Positions 23,257-34,211 of a DNA stretch of 64,000 nt are shown one piece after another. The position numbers and the translations under genes were made by a program. How positions within the stretch are numbered: the stretch's first letter is position 1; each line of letters opens with the position of its first letter. Source of the DNA: Zelopaecilomyces penicillatus (Eukaryota; Ascomycota; Sordariomycetes; Hypocreales; Pseudodiploosporaceae); NCBI GenBank assembly GCA_005765155.1, contig VCCP01000002.1, positions 1,798,001-1,862,000 of the forward strand. The letters are read 5' to 3'. Under the pieces are notes generated by a model, which ran no database searches, was not told the origin of the DNA, and saw only the letters and a list, made by a program, of their open reading frames with translations.

Positions 23257-25576
23257 ACGAAGGCTTATTGATGCGCGTGTGATGAGGATTGAGCAGCGAG
23301 ATGCCAGCGGTGCCTGCAAGGAGGGGTGGCACGCAAGGGGGATTGGCTGCGTGATGGGGAGTTCTAGCAAGGCTAGAGGCGAGATGACAACAGACGTGAT
23401 GAGGGCTGGATCTGGAACGGCGTTGAGGGCAGAAATTGGTTCTTTCTGGGGAAAGAATGCTCCGTAGTAGAGACAATGGTTGATCCAATGCGTAAGCTCG
23501 TTCAAGCCTGAAAACTACCGAGGATCGACTCACGCTTGCCAACTATTAGGGTAGGTAGGCGCGAAGGTAGCCGAGAGAGGTAAATTGGCTCTTTCAAAAA
23601 CGTAGATGTGGTCAGATTTGAAATAGATTGATATGTTGGAGACAAATGTCGGAGATACCACACTCCTGGTAGCTCGTAGGTAAATATTTTCTTTAGCTGG
23701 GAGGTAAAGTGGTAATAGATGTCGAAAGACAATGATTTCAAGACAGAAGGATGGGGCATGGCAAAGGGAGATGACGACTCAATTCTGGGCGTGGCAGGGG
23801 GTAAAAGCCACAGACGGGCGAGTGCACTTGCCTACCTGATTTTTCTTAGAATCACTAACCTAGTCACCTACAATCTAGGTAAGAGCGAGCTGGAGTGGAA
23901 AGGGGGGCGTTGATGGAATGCCAAAGGGGCATCTTTCCCGTGCCAAGATATATGTAGTAAGTAATTACTGTTGGTGCACAAAAGAGCGCAAAGACGGCTT
24001 AGTTCTTCTCAAACACCACAACCCAGCCGGGTTATCTGGCCGGTTGCGTCTGGTGTTGATGCAAATAGCGTCTTAATCAGCGACGACACATCACATCTAA
24101 CAAAATTCAACATTACATGCTACCTATCAATTGGTACTACAGCACATAGTGTGTTTTTTCACCCCACTACCATAGCATAAGTCTGTGAGAGAAATTATGA
24201 CGTCGTTCCTGCAAGTGCGATGTTGGGAAGTGAGAACGATGGCTCGGGCTCTGCATAATAACCTGATATTAACATTCATAGAAACCGTCACAAAAGCCAT
24301 GCTGGGACGACCTTTCAGAGTTTTGTGTCATCGACAAGATAGTGAGCCTCTCAACCGATGACGTCACCCATTCTAGCAGCACTACCCGCAACACTGTCCC
24401 CAACACCCCGAGACTCACATCTCAGATGCGACAACTTGCAAGACTGTCTGAGAGCATGATGGAATGGAGCCATACAAGCGGTTCATTCTGCAAGTCGGCG
24501 GGCTGCATTCCCACGGCTCCCTTCCCTGCTTCGATGTAACCTAATAGTCATGTACCCTTGATTAGGTAGCCCGTTGCCTGCCTCTCTTTGCCATCATCCC
24601 CCATTTTGTCTGGCTTATGGAGATAATTCGGGGGACAAAAGAATTAACGCATCACAGGGCCGTGGCCGAAGTCCGCAAACCCCACTACACTCCGTTAAAT
24701 CCAGTTTTCTCAGTGGCTCCCTCGAGTCTCTTAGGTAGCGATTGCTAAGAGGTCGCCAAAGGCCCAGGCCGGATAGCGTCCATTTATCAATGTGTTTGTC
24801 AATGATTTTGTCAGCAGGGTGCTTCCAGGCACTAACCAGGCCTGGCCCAGCAACGCAACCTTGGGTTAAAGCCCTGTAGGTGGTTAGTTCCGGCGTATTA
24901 AACGATGGAACGGTAAATTTGCACGGACTAACCAAGCCATCCCAGGCTTCGGGGCCTGCGGTGCTCTGGTGTCAAACGACAAGCCTCCAACTTACATCAA
25001 ACAGCCCAGTCAGCCCGTCATCAATAGCGCTGGCTGGATTACCAACTCCTAATGCATGCACATGCAGATAGGTTTTCTGAACCGTATCACTCCGTACTAC
25101 GGTTCTTAGTCGGCAAGAGGGAATGCGGGTTCACAGCTAGGTCATGAACCAATTCCCCAATGCCGGCCTTCCGCTGTTCCCGAACCCTCCATCCCCATAG
25201 CGCTACTGAGCACAAGTAGGTCGAACATTGGCTTGGGAATTGTCTTCTGAAATTTGTAAGGGTTGCACATGGAATTCTTCTCATCTACCTGTCAGCTCAA
25301 AATCAGAATTTGTTTAGCTACAGATGCTTCTATAAAGAGGTTCTGCATTTCCGAAGCCCAGCCCACCCGCGCTCGTCCCCTTTCCTCTATCAACCTTTTC
25401 TCCTACACCCACTCAAATTGGTCCCGTCCCTACATCCATGGTCTGCACTCTACACTAGTAGCGGGCTGTATCACATTGCTTGGCTCAACTTTCTCGATTT
25501 TGTTGTGCGTCGAGCCTTGTTTCTCCCATTTGGTTTTGCCAAACGCTCAAACCTTTTGGTGCTTTGCTGCTGCTGC

Positions 25577-25675
<99 letters not shown>

Positions 25676-26145
25676 CCGTCCTTCAACAACTTGCCCATCC
25701 AACCCCTCCATCGCCCAAACCACTCTGCCCGTGAATTGGTGCCACAGCAGACGTCATCCTTGCTAGCCTCGCCCTGCCAAGGAGCCAAGAAAGGTTCCCG
25801 CAGCCGCAGATCCGACTTTGCCAACCGTCAACGTCATCGACACTGTGAAGGCTGCTCAGCAAGTTATTCAATACCGAGGGGCAACATTCAAAATTTAAAT
25901 AAAACTCCTGCTGGAAAGAACTTCTTCTCAATCCGCAAGAATCTGCTCCTTCTGTCTCCCGTCATTACCAAAGCTAGCGAATCGCTTCTTCCTTCCGCGA
26001 GTTTCTGACAGCTGTCTGAGTTACATCTTCAGCAGTTGCACATCACCCCACTTTCCCAATCAGGAACCGCCAAGTTCCATTCTTACACAAACTATCACCA
26101 CCACCATCACTCAGCAGACGACAAAGCGTTTCCAAAACCGCCATT
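23257..26145. promoter_or_regulatory. Divergent intergenic region between ErdH-like hydrolase and ErdS
   Basis: About 2.9 kb separate the two start codons. It must contain both promoters and leaders. No other gene could be supported; open frames near 24.3-25.1 kb lack any protein-like features. The side next to ErdS is pyrimidine-rich (25370-26140) and includes the long TTG microsatellite, so that repeat may be in the 5' UTR or core promoter of ErdS. Several ATGs precede the ErdS start (for example 25269 and 25438) and could act as upstream ORFs if transcribed. Confidence 0.45.
25565..25675. repeat. Long TGC/TTG trinucleotide microsatellite
   Basis: A few TGC units run into about 32 uninterrupted TTG units. 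On the minus strand it reads CAA and would encode polyglutamine, but the frames around it have no other coding character. It lies about 470-580 bp upstream of the ErdS start codon, so it may be transcribed as UUG repeats in its leader. Confidence 0.95.
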
Positions 26146-28938
26146 ATGCCTACAGGCGGAGGTATCGTCTCTCCCATGGCTTCTGCCTTTGGCCTCCCTC
26201 TCAGGTCGAGCAGCAGGTCTGGGAGGTCTGACAGCAGAACTCGGAGCATAAGGCACATCCGCGACCTGTCACACGACGACTTCGCGGATGACAGCAGCGA
26301 GAAACCCTCCCTTGAAAGTACCGCAGGTAATGCATCACCTATAGCTTCCGCTTTCGGCCTCCGGTCAAGCAGCAGGTCTGGGAGGTCTGGAAGCAGAACC
26401 CGCAGCATAAGGCACAGCCGCGACTTATCGCGAGACCAACTTGCAACCGACAGCAGCAGCAGCCTCGCCATATTTCCACCAGTTACTGCGTCCCAAATAC
26501 ACAGCGAGGCTTCGAGACAGATCTTGGCAGGGTTGAATGAGGGTGGCCCTCAACTCACTGGAAGCAGCAGCTCGGCTCGCTCCAGTATTGACAGCGTTCG
26601 TAGCGGCGGTAGTACTGACTGGCCAACCCATCCTCACGAGCTTACTGCCATTTCAGAGCTTGACAAACTTCCTGTCGGCACTGAGGTCAACTTTCGTGCC
26701 AGGATACACACACAGCGTCAGCTTTCCAAAGCTCTAGACTTCCTTCTCCTTCGCGACCAGACTCATTCCATCCAGGGTGTCTTGTCTCGTGACAACATGG
26801 ATATGGTTCAATGGGTGCAGAAAATGCCACCGGAATCTCTCCTGCAAGTTAATGGTATCCTTAAAGAGCCTCCAGAACCTGTGCGATCTGCCACGGTCCA
26901 CAATTTTGAGGTCGATATTCAGAGTATCCACGTGGTCACTGCTGCTCAGAACGCCCCATGGAGCAACTATCGTCCTCCCGAGGGCTTGCGAAGCAGAATG
27001 TCAGCTCGAATTCTTGATTTGCGTCACCCTTCCAACCAAGCTCTTTTCCGCATTCGATCTACTGTTGCCCGTCAGTTCCGCAATACGCTAGAGGAGAACG
27101 GCTTTGTCGAAATTAGCACACCCAAGCTCCAACCTGCTGCCACCGAGAGTGGCTCATCCGTATTCAAGGTCAATTATTTCGGCCGTAACGCCTTCCTTGC
27201 TCAAAGCCCACAGTTGGCCAAACAAATGTCAGTCTCAGCCGACTTTGGTCGCGTCTTTGAGATTGGACCTGTGTTTCGTGCCGAGAATTCCAATACCCAC
27301 CGTCATCTGACGGAGTATACTGGTCTAGATATTGAAATGGCTATCGAGCATGACTATCACGAAGTCATTGAGCTACTGGATGAGTTCCTAAAGTCCGTAT
27401 TTACTGCCGTTTATGCCATGCCTGAAGTCGAAGTTCTCAAGAAACGGTGGCCTAGCAGTGAGTTTGAGTGGCTGGATGAAACCCTTATCCTCGATTTCAA
27501 AGAAGGTCTGCAAATGTTACGCGATGATGGCCGCGATGTTGAGGAAGACGATCTTTCTACCCCTGATGAGATGAGACTGGGTCAGCTAGTCAAGGAGAAG
27601 TACAAAACGGATTACTATGTTCTCGACAAATTCCCCGCCATCGCTCGCCCTTTCTATACCCATAAAGATCCGGAAGACCCCAAGTGGACACGTTCATTTG
27701 ACATCTTTATCCGCGGCCAGGAAATTTGCTCTGGCGGCCAACGTATTCATGATGGCCAGGAACTGCGTTCCAACATGGCAGCGGTGGGCATCGCGGAAGA
27801 GGGTATGGAGGAGTACCTTGCCGCTTTTGACCTAGGGGCACCCCCTCACGCTGGCGCTGGTTTGGGTTTGGAACGAATTGTGACTTGGATGCTTGAGCTT
27901 GGTGATGTTCGCAACGCATCCCTATTTTATCGCGACCCCAAGTCACTTCCAAGCACGAAACCCACTCTGCCGCATCCTGAAGCCGACACTACCAAGCCTT
28001 ATGCTGCAGACCATGTGCCTCCCATTGAAAAATTGATTGCAAACTACGGTGACGCATCCAACACATCTTGGTTAGATGATCGATTCGAGATATGGCGCCA
28101 TTCGTCTGGTGCTGCTATAGGATACGTCAAACAAGATAAGTTTGCGATGATCACAGGTGACCCTCTTTGCGACAAGTCGCAGAGCAAAGATGTCGTCACC
28201 GCTTTTGTCAAGTTTGTCACTTCCGAGCTTCGTCTAGTCCCCGTTTGGATGTTGGTATCCTATGACATCCAGAAGATCCTAGCACATGATATGAGCTGGC
28301 GCACTCTATCCTGTACAGAGGAGCAGAGAGTTGACACTGCCCGTCACAGCAGTCCTGCGGGTGGTCCAAAAGCCCGTAGAGTGGAACGTGAGGGCGTGAA
28401 GATTCATGAAGTCAAGGCTGACGCGGATTTCATCAAGCGAACCGATCCAGCCATTGAAGCATGGAAGGCTGGTCGCAAGGGCAAGCAAGTTCATATGACC
28501 GAGGTGCGGCCTTGGGTTGACATGGAGCACCGACGATACTTTGCTGCCGAGAAGGATGGGAAGGTCATGGCTATGGTCGTCTTGGCCAAGCTATCTCCTC
28601 GCCATGGCTGGCAAGTTAAGTGGGCACTTGACTTTCCTGGGGCTGTCAATGGTGCCATTGAAGTCCTCGTTGAATACACACTTTCATGTGTTAGTGGAAT
28701 GGTAACCTTTGGTGTCGGTGTGTCAGAGAAGTTGACACCTGGAGAGCATCTTCACGGTATTCGTGCTAAGTTCCTTGCTACCACATACCGCTCCATTGTG
28801 GACAGCCTTGGTCTGCGTAGGAAAGCGGGCTTTCGAACCAAGTTTGGTGCTCTCGGGGAGGAGGTTTATATCTGTTATCCCAAGCATGGTGTTGGTCTGA
28901 GGGACCTGCAACAAATCATCAAGTTCTTCCAGGATTAA
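26146..28938 (+). CDS. erdS: ErdS: aspartyl-tRNA synthetase fused to DUF2156 aminoacyl-tRNA transferase (ergosteryl-3-beta-O-L-aspartate synthase)
   Basis: Single-exon 930-residue fusion enzyme. Residues ~1-150 are a Ser/Arg-rich extension containing a tandem duplication. An OB-fold anticodon-binding domain begins near 180 (VNFRARIHTQRQ). The class II catalytic core shows motif 1 near 325 (FVEISTPKL), motif 2 FRAENSNTHRHLTEYTGLD at 377-395 and motif 3 AGAGLGLERIV at 569-579. From about residue 626 (PIEKLIANYGD) to the end lies a DUF2156/GNAT-like domain, including SGAAIGYVKQDKFAMITGDP and a C-terminal KAGFRTKFGALGEEVY segment. This fusion is the known fungal ErdS: it makes Asp-tRNA-Asp and transfers aspartate to ergosterol. 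DUF2156 domains also occur in bacterial lipid aminoacylation enzymes (MprF). The start is the first ATG of the frame. The candidate hydrolase ErdH is divergent upstream; thioredoxin converges downstream. A separate ordinary cytosolic AspRS is expected elsewhere in the genome. Confidence 0.95.
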   Translation: MPTGGGIVSPMASAFGLPLRSSSRSGRSDSRTRSIRHIRDLSHDDFADDSSEKPSLESTAGNASPIASAFGLRSSSRSGRSGSRTRSIRHSRDLSRDQLATDSSSSLAIFPPVTASQIHSEASRQILAGLNEGGPQLTGSSSSARSSIDSVRSGGSTDWPTHPHELTAISELDKLPVGTEVNFRARIHTQRQLSKALDFLLLRDQTHSIQGVLSRDNMDMVQWVQKMPPESLLQVNGILKEPPEPVRSATVHNFEVDIQSIHVVTAAQNAPWSNYRPPEGLRSRMSARILDLRHPSNQALFRIRSTVARQFRNTLEENGFVEISTPKLQPAATESGSSVFKVNYFGRNAFLAQSPQLAKQMSVSADFGRVFEIGPVFRAENSNTHRHLTEYTGLDIEMAIEHDYHEVIELLDEFLKSVFTAVYAMPEVEVLKKRWPSSEFEWLDETLILDFKEGLQMLRDDGRDVEEDDLSTPDEMRLGQLVKEKYKTDYYVLDKFPAIARPFYTHKDPEDPKWTRSFDIFIRGQEICSGGQRIHDGQELRSNMAAVGIAEEGMEEYLAAFDLGAPPHAGAGLGLERIVTWMLELGDVRNASLFYRDPKSLPSTKPTLPHPEADTTKPYAADHVPPIEKLIANYGDASNTSWLDDRFEIWRHSSGAAIGYVKQDKFAMITGDPLCDKSQSKDVVTAFVKFVTSELRLVPVWMLVSYDIQKILAHDMSWRTLSCTEEQRVDTARHSSPAGGPKARRVEREGVKIHEVKADADFIKRTDPAIEAWKAGRKGKQVHMTEVRPWVDMEHRRYFAAEKDGKVMAMVVLAKLSPRHGWQVKWALDFPGAVNGAIEVLVEYTLSCVSGMVTFGVGVSEKLTPGEHLHGIRAKFLATTYRSIVDSLGLRRKAGFRTKFGALGEEVYICYPKHGVGLRDLQQIIKFFQD
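26170..26459 (+). repeat. In-frame tandem duplication in the ErdS N-terminal extension
   Basis: Two copies of an approximately 125-130 bp stretch begin at 26170 and 26335, a period of 165 bp or 55 codons. Both encode SP(M/I)ASAFGL, then RSSSRSGRS(D/G)SRTRSIRH, then (I/S)RDLS and an acidic DSS ending. The central DNA is almost identical, so the duplication is fairly recent or kept similar. The units are Ser/Arg-rich and probably disordered. Confidence 0.9.
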
Positions 28939-29260
28939 TAGAGGAGGATGTTAAACGTGGCATGATTTATGAAACGGTGTTGGGCTTGTCTTGCTTTGCT
29001 TTTGACTTTGGAAGTTAAGATACCATATAGTCAGAGGGCGTAATAGGGTACAAATAGAAAATCACAAATACTCTTTCAACCATTGGAGGGAATGAATATA
29101 CCCCTGTCTTGTGATTTTGTTTAACGTGTAATTACAGCTTGCCAATTACGACTCTCGCATTCTCGGCAGTGTGATTCATTATTTTAAGACAATTGACGAA
29201 TCGCTTGGTAATAGTACCAAATTCGAATTGTCAACCACAACGCATACAACAACATAAGAA
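28939..29260. other. Convergent intergenic region, ErdS and thioredoxin 3' ends
   Basis: About 320 bp between convergent stop codons, AT-rich, consistent with two 3' UTRs. No gene seen. Confidence 0.5.
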
Positions 29261-29932
29261 CTACAATCCCTTCTCAAGAAGCTTTTCTAGGGATTCCAAT
29301 TTAGGATCAACAAGCTCATCCGCCTTTTGTCCGTTTCTGTAGAGCTGTAACGTGGGCATCGAGTGGATCTTGAGTTCATCGCAAAGATCCGGGAGTTCGT
29401 CGACGTCGATTTTGGCGAAGAAGATGTCTTTGTACCTGTCCTCGTTGGAGTGTCTAAAGGGTGCAGTGAACCATAAGGGTTAACAAAAGGAGGACAAGGG
29501 CAAGGACAGGTTGGATTTCAAATGACGTAGAAAAGGAGATAGGTGTGTGAATGTTCTTACTCGACGACCTTGGGCGCAATGACCTTACAAGGGCTGCACC
29601 ATGTGGCAAAAAAGTCTAGCACAACAACATTGTGACTTTTTAGGGCGGAGGTAAACTCCTCAGGTCTGTACCAAGTAAAACACAATGGTCAGCTTTGCTA
29701 ATTCTGGTGAAAAATGGCCCATCCCAAAATAAATAGAGCATCATGCTGTTTATGTTTCTTCAATCTAGGCATAGGATCAAATGAAAGCAGTTGTTTATAA
29801 ATCTCGATGCGGTAACGGATAGAGAGACAGGTTAGGGAATTTATTTTGGATAGCCCTGATTGTAGAAAGAGAGAAGGATTGGTTTTCTTGAGACAAAGTT
29901 CAAACATACGTGCGAATGTTGTGAACCGGCAT
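29261..29932 (-). CDS. Thioredoxin with CSPC active site
   Basis: Small disulfide reductase, probably cytosolic, reduced by thioredoxin reductase. Three exons, 29932..29910 (23 nt), 29665..29561 and 29453..29261, give 106 residues, the standard thioredoxin length. It starts MPVHNIRTPEEF and shows VVVLDFFATWCSPCKVIAPKV, the DVDELPDL strand and the cis-proline MPTLQLYRNGQK. The active site reads WCSPC, whereas nearly all thioredoxins have WCGPC, so redox potential or partner choice may differ. Introns are GTATGT/ACAG and GTAAGA/TTAG and all phases agree. The gene was easy to miss because its exons are short. No targeting peptide is visible. It converges with ErdS. Confidence 0.92.
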
Positions 29933-30509
29933 ATTGTTGGTTTTTTTTTTTTTCTTTTTTAAAAATTCCGTTTCTCAGCCCAAAAAAGGTCGCAGCAGTG
30001 GCTATCAGGAAAAAGAGAAGAGCTTCTCACGCGACTCGATTGGGCGGTAGTTTTATATCCAGTCCAAGTAACCAATTCTCTTCAGCCTAGCAGAAATTGA
30101 TGAAAGGTGTCAGGAAAGACACGGAAAAGAGGGAGATAAAGAAAGGTCTTGGGCCGGCTCAAAGCTGGGGTAAATATTTGTTTACTTTTAACTGCAATCG
30201 TAAGCATCGTCATCATGCTGCGGTACTCGACCATTATCGGGTTCAGCTGATGACGCCGTTCTGGTATCATAGGTCGGGGTGTTGGCAAGGCGTGGGCGAT
30301 GAGATCATGGATTGTGACGATCCCGGTATACCTATCGGTATTACCTACTACAGCAGTCCAAACGTATCGACACCAGCAAACACATCAACTACTAGGTAGC
30401 TTAAATTGTCATCCAGTACACCTTGTTGAAAACACTTGATGTATGATTTTTTTTTTAATAAATAAAATTAGTAAGAGACATATGTATCCAAAACTCGCCA
30501 CTGCTCAGC
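29933..30509. other. Intergenic, thioredoxin promoter and P450 3' region
   Basis: About 580 bp. A T-rich tract (29939-29960) lies just upstream of the thioredoxin start. A run of T/A near 30448-30470 may belong to the P450 3' UTR. No gene seen. Confidence 0.5.
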
Positions 30510-33500
30510 TCAATCAAACACATCCGTCAAATATCTCTCATTCTTGAGCTTCTCAAACCAGTCCTTGGCCTCCTCAACCGACACAATCTTGTCCAGTTTC
30601 CGAGCACCGCTCTCCTGGATCATTTCAACACACGCCTCCTCGATCGCATTGCCAACATCCCTGCTGCCACACACAAACATCTTGGCGCCCTGGCTCCAAA
30701 GCTTGTAAATGTCTTCACGGTCGTGGAACAATCGGTGTTGCACGTACTTGCAACCAAACGACTTCTCTGGAGCACGGGAGTATGCCTTGCGCATCTCAAT
30801 GGCTCCAAGTTTCTCCCACCGCGCAAACTCCTCGGCATACAGGTCATCTTCATCCGGTGATCGACACCCAAAGAAGAGCAGCGCGGGTGCAATTTTGCGC
30901 CCGGCGCCAATCATGGCGGCACGCTCCTGAACGAAGCCACGGAATGGAGCCAACCCAGAACCTGCGGCTAGGCAGATGAGAGGCGTTCTTTCAGCATCAG
31001 TCGGCAAATGGAAGGCCGTGGATGGGCGGATGGCAACGTGAAGCTTCTCGCCGGGCTGAAGTGCTGACAGGAAGCTTGTTGCCACCCCAAGATGTCGACC
31101 CTCGCCGGAGATGTCTGCTTGCTCAAGTACTGAGTACGTGAGCGTTAGTTTTGTCGGGTCGGCCAAAGGCGATGACGAGATGGAACTGTAAACTCCGAGT
31201 TAGTTTTCACAACCATTCGCCTCATCACAGGGCTCATGAGCTGATTGTAGAGAATAGCTTACTATTGGCGAACTCGCATTGGTGGGAGCATGGACAAGTA
31301 TGAGCCAAAGGGCAGTGAGACGGATGGGAATCGCTCCAGGAGCTGAAGAATCGACAACCGCTTCGCGAGGATTTCCGTCTGATAGTCATCGCCAGCCATC
31401 TTTTCTAGTTTCTTGGCGATATCTTCATCGTCAGTAGCTGCCGACAAGGCCAGGACATTCTATACCAAAATTATGTTAGCAGATTATTCTCGTGCTCTTA
31501 GGCACACATATTCTGATCGGCTTACCCTCTTGGTAGCGGGTTGGCTTAGTTCCACGTATGCGCTAAGCACATCGGCGGCGGAAATAACACAGTTTGTTGG
31601 CAGTGTGGTTGGTCGATCAGAGGTTATCTTGAGGGTAGAATCCCAAGAAAGCTGAAATCTACGGAAGACTCTCGAGACTGTATCCTTGGGATTGAATGGG
31701 AGAACTGCAAGATAATCGCCCGCTGTATAGGTCATGCCTGTGGGTAACTGGACTTCGATATGTCGTTTCTCAGCACCAGACTTCGTGAGTTTGCTGGCAG
31801 AAATGACGAGGGCCTCCTCTACATCTTGTCGGAGAGTTGTCTTGCGCGGTGTCGAGATTTCAATGCTGATTCCACTGCCAGATGTTTCGGCATTATCTTC
31901 TGTGCCATATTTCTCTCTCAAAGCTGGCCAAAGGGCCTCATCTTCCCACATCTCAAAATCACTGAACATATCACGGTCAGCCGCGTCTGTGGTAGACAGT
32001 GGGAGAATTCGGCTTCCACCAAGCTGCTCCAGGCTCGAGTCCACAAGCTTGGGGATGCGTTGGAAAGTCTGAACCCAATCATGATGGCCACAACCAAAGA
32101 CGGCATATGACACATTTTCCATCTCCTTGCCCTTGAGACTTTCCAGCCATGCGACGAATAGGGCCGCATTAGAGGGCGGTTGGCCCTCATACGAAGCTGT
32201 TACAATCACGACAGGGCAATCTTTGGGCATGTTCTGATTAGCCGCGTCAAGGGGCTTTACATCAGTAACGCTGAACCCATGATTAGGAGCATCCGCCGCC
32301 AACCGCTGGGCCATGGCTTCGCATGTGCCACTGTTGGATCCATAAAAGACTGCCAAAGGCTTTCCACTAGCCTTTTGTTGTCCCGAGGGAGCGGCTGCTG
32401 CTTTGGAACGATGATGTTCCGGAACACCTTTCCCAGCAATACGCAGCTCCAATTCAGTTGGTGTCATGTCGTGTCTGAGACTGGCCCGCATATTGAAATC
32501 CTTTGGCTTGAGGGTTAGGGTCTCCTGGACTTCGAGGCGATAATTTGGGTCTTCCATTGTGAAATTAAAGTTTTGAAACAGAATAGCCATGACGAGAATG
32601 GCTTCCTGCCATGCAAATGGGCGGCCGATACACGCACGCTTGCCGTTGCCGAACGGTTTCCAACAATTGGGAAATTCCCGATTTAGACGCGCAAACTCAT
32701 CATCCAACATACGTTCTGGCTTGAATAGGTGGGCATCATCGCCAAAAACTGTAGGGTCCAGATGGGCTCGAGCCAAAAGAGCCGTTACTGGTTCACCTTT
32801 TCGAACAAGATACTTGCCTGCAAGGAGAGTATCCTCCCGAGGCTCGACGGTGAAGGCAGCGATTGTCGATGTGACTCGAAGGGTCTCTCTTAGGACCTAA
32901 TCACGACCAAAGGTTAGTAGCTCAATGATGTTATGAAAAAGACAAAAAAAAAGGGGGGAGAGCGGGGGGCAATTGACGAAAGAAGACGATGATGTGAACT
33001 TAATGGGGCAACGTACAGCGGCAACGTAGGGAAGTTTGGTGGTATGTTCCACCTTGATGGGCTCCCGTCCAACAACCGTATCGATTTCCTGTTGGAGCTT
33101 TTGATAGGTGGATGGATTCTTCAGAAGATGGTAGAATGCAAAGGACAGCATGCCAGAGGTTGTCTCATGACCAGCGATCAGGAAAGTGATGAGCTGATCA
33201 CAGATATTTGCGTCGCTCAGCTTTTCGCCCGTCTGCGGATCGACGCCGTTGAGCATGGCAGCTAGTAAATCCTTGCGGTCGGTAGGATTCTCCTTGCGGG
33301 CCTCAATGACGGCATCAGCTGTTTCCTTCATGGTTTTGATGTCTTTGAAGAATTTCTCATTGGCGGCACGGTATAAGAAGTTTGGAGCAAAGCTAGGTCT
33401 CCTATTCCTAGTGCTGCACTCGGACAAAAAGTCGCCCATGGCCGCAATGAAAGGATGCATAGTCTCATGATAGAAGGAGTTGAAGCGGTAATCCATGGCG

Positions 33501-34211
33501 CAGAGTGCCAGGGTATCGAGAGCCAACCGAGTAAAGTCTTCCGAGACCTCGATAGATGTATGTGGGCCATGTCGCGCCCACTTCATTGTAAGTTGGCTGG
33601 CAATGTCGTGCATTTCAGGGAACATGCCCCTAATCGAGAGAGGTCCAAAAGCAGGAATCAGTACACGATGTGCCTTGCCCCAGTTGGGTTCCTCATCATG
33701 TGCCTAATAACGCCGGGTATTCAGTAAGTACGAATAATGGGTCATGACAGGGGCTTTTTGTGGTTCTTACAGTAAAAAGACCATCGTGGATACCCTCACG
33801 AACGACCTATTGTTAAAAGGTTAGCTCTCTCTTCTTGTTCAGAATGGCCGCAGCCTGTGTCTTTGAGAGTTGGCCAGCCAGGGTCGAAGATATCCATCAA
33901 TTACGTACGCCCAGGACAGTGCTCAATGACTTTTTGAAGCGCTTTTCATCACATAGCTCGTTGACAAGCTCATTCGTAGTAACAAAAACACTTGGCCTCG
34001 TGCCAATGTGTAGCCTATAGACGGATCCTGAACAACACTCTCAGCCATTGGTCAAATTCAGATTGTTCAGCTTGTGTGAACAACGCAAGATCGTCTCACC
34101 ATAGGTGTCTGCGAGTCTCATCAGAGTCTTCATAGGACTCGCGGTGAATTCACCCAGGTTGCCAAGGATGGGCAAGCCAGGAGGCTCCGGGATGGGGATT
34201 GCCTCGGCCAT
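30510..34211 (-). CDS. Self-sufficient cytochrome P450 / NADPH-P450 reductase fusion (CYP505, P450foxy type)
   Basis: Fatty-acid subterminal hydroxylase in which heme, FMN and FAD domains are on one chain, as in Fusarium P450foxy and Bacillus P450 BM3. Seven exons: 34211..34100, 34027..33909, 33806..33771, 33703..33017, 32896..31526, 31459..31263 and 31185..30510, about 1065 residues, matching the family. Heme domain: I-helix AGHETTS, ExxR in LRETLR and the heme loop FGNGKRACIGRPF with Cys near 406. FMN domain from about residue 500: VFYGSNSGTCEAMAQ. FAD/NADPH domain: YSISSSP, GSGLAPFRGFVQERA, FGCRSPDEDDLY and a C-terminal KNERYLTDVFD. There is no N-terminal membrane anchor, so it is soluble. 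Exon 3 is only 36 nt. All junction phases agree. Confidence 0.93.

Noticed and set aside
23502..23759. 85-codon minus-strand frame just upstream of the ErdH-like gene
   Set aside because: It could have been a 5' exon, but its end is out of frame with the hydrolase and no intron of normal size (the only GT-AG pair leaves 26 nt) joins them.
25471..25824. 117-codon minus-strand frame with a polyglutamine run
   Set aside because: The glutamines are just the TTG microsatellite read backwards; flanking residues show no coding character and sister frames give polyleucine or polycysteine equally well.
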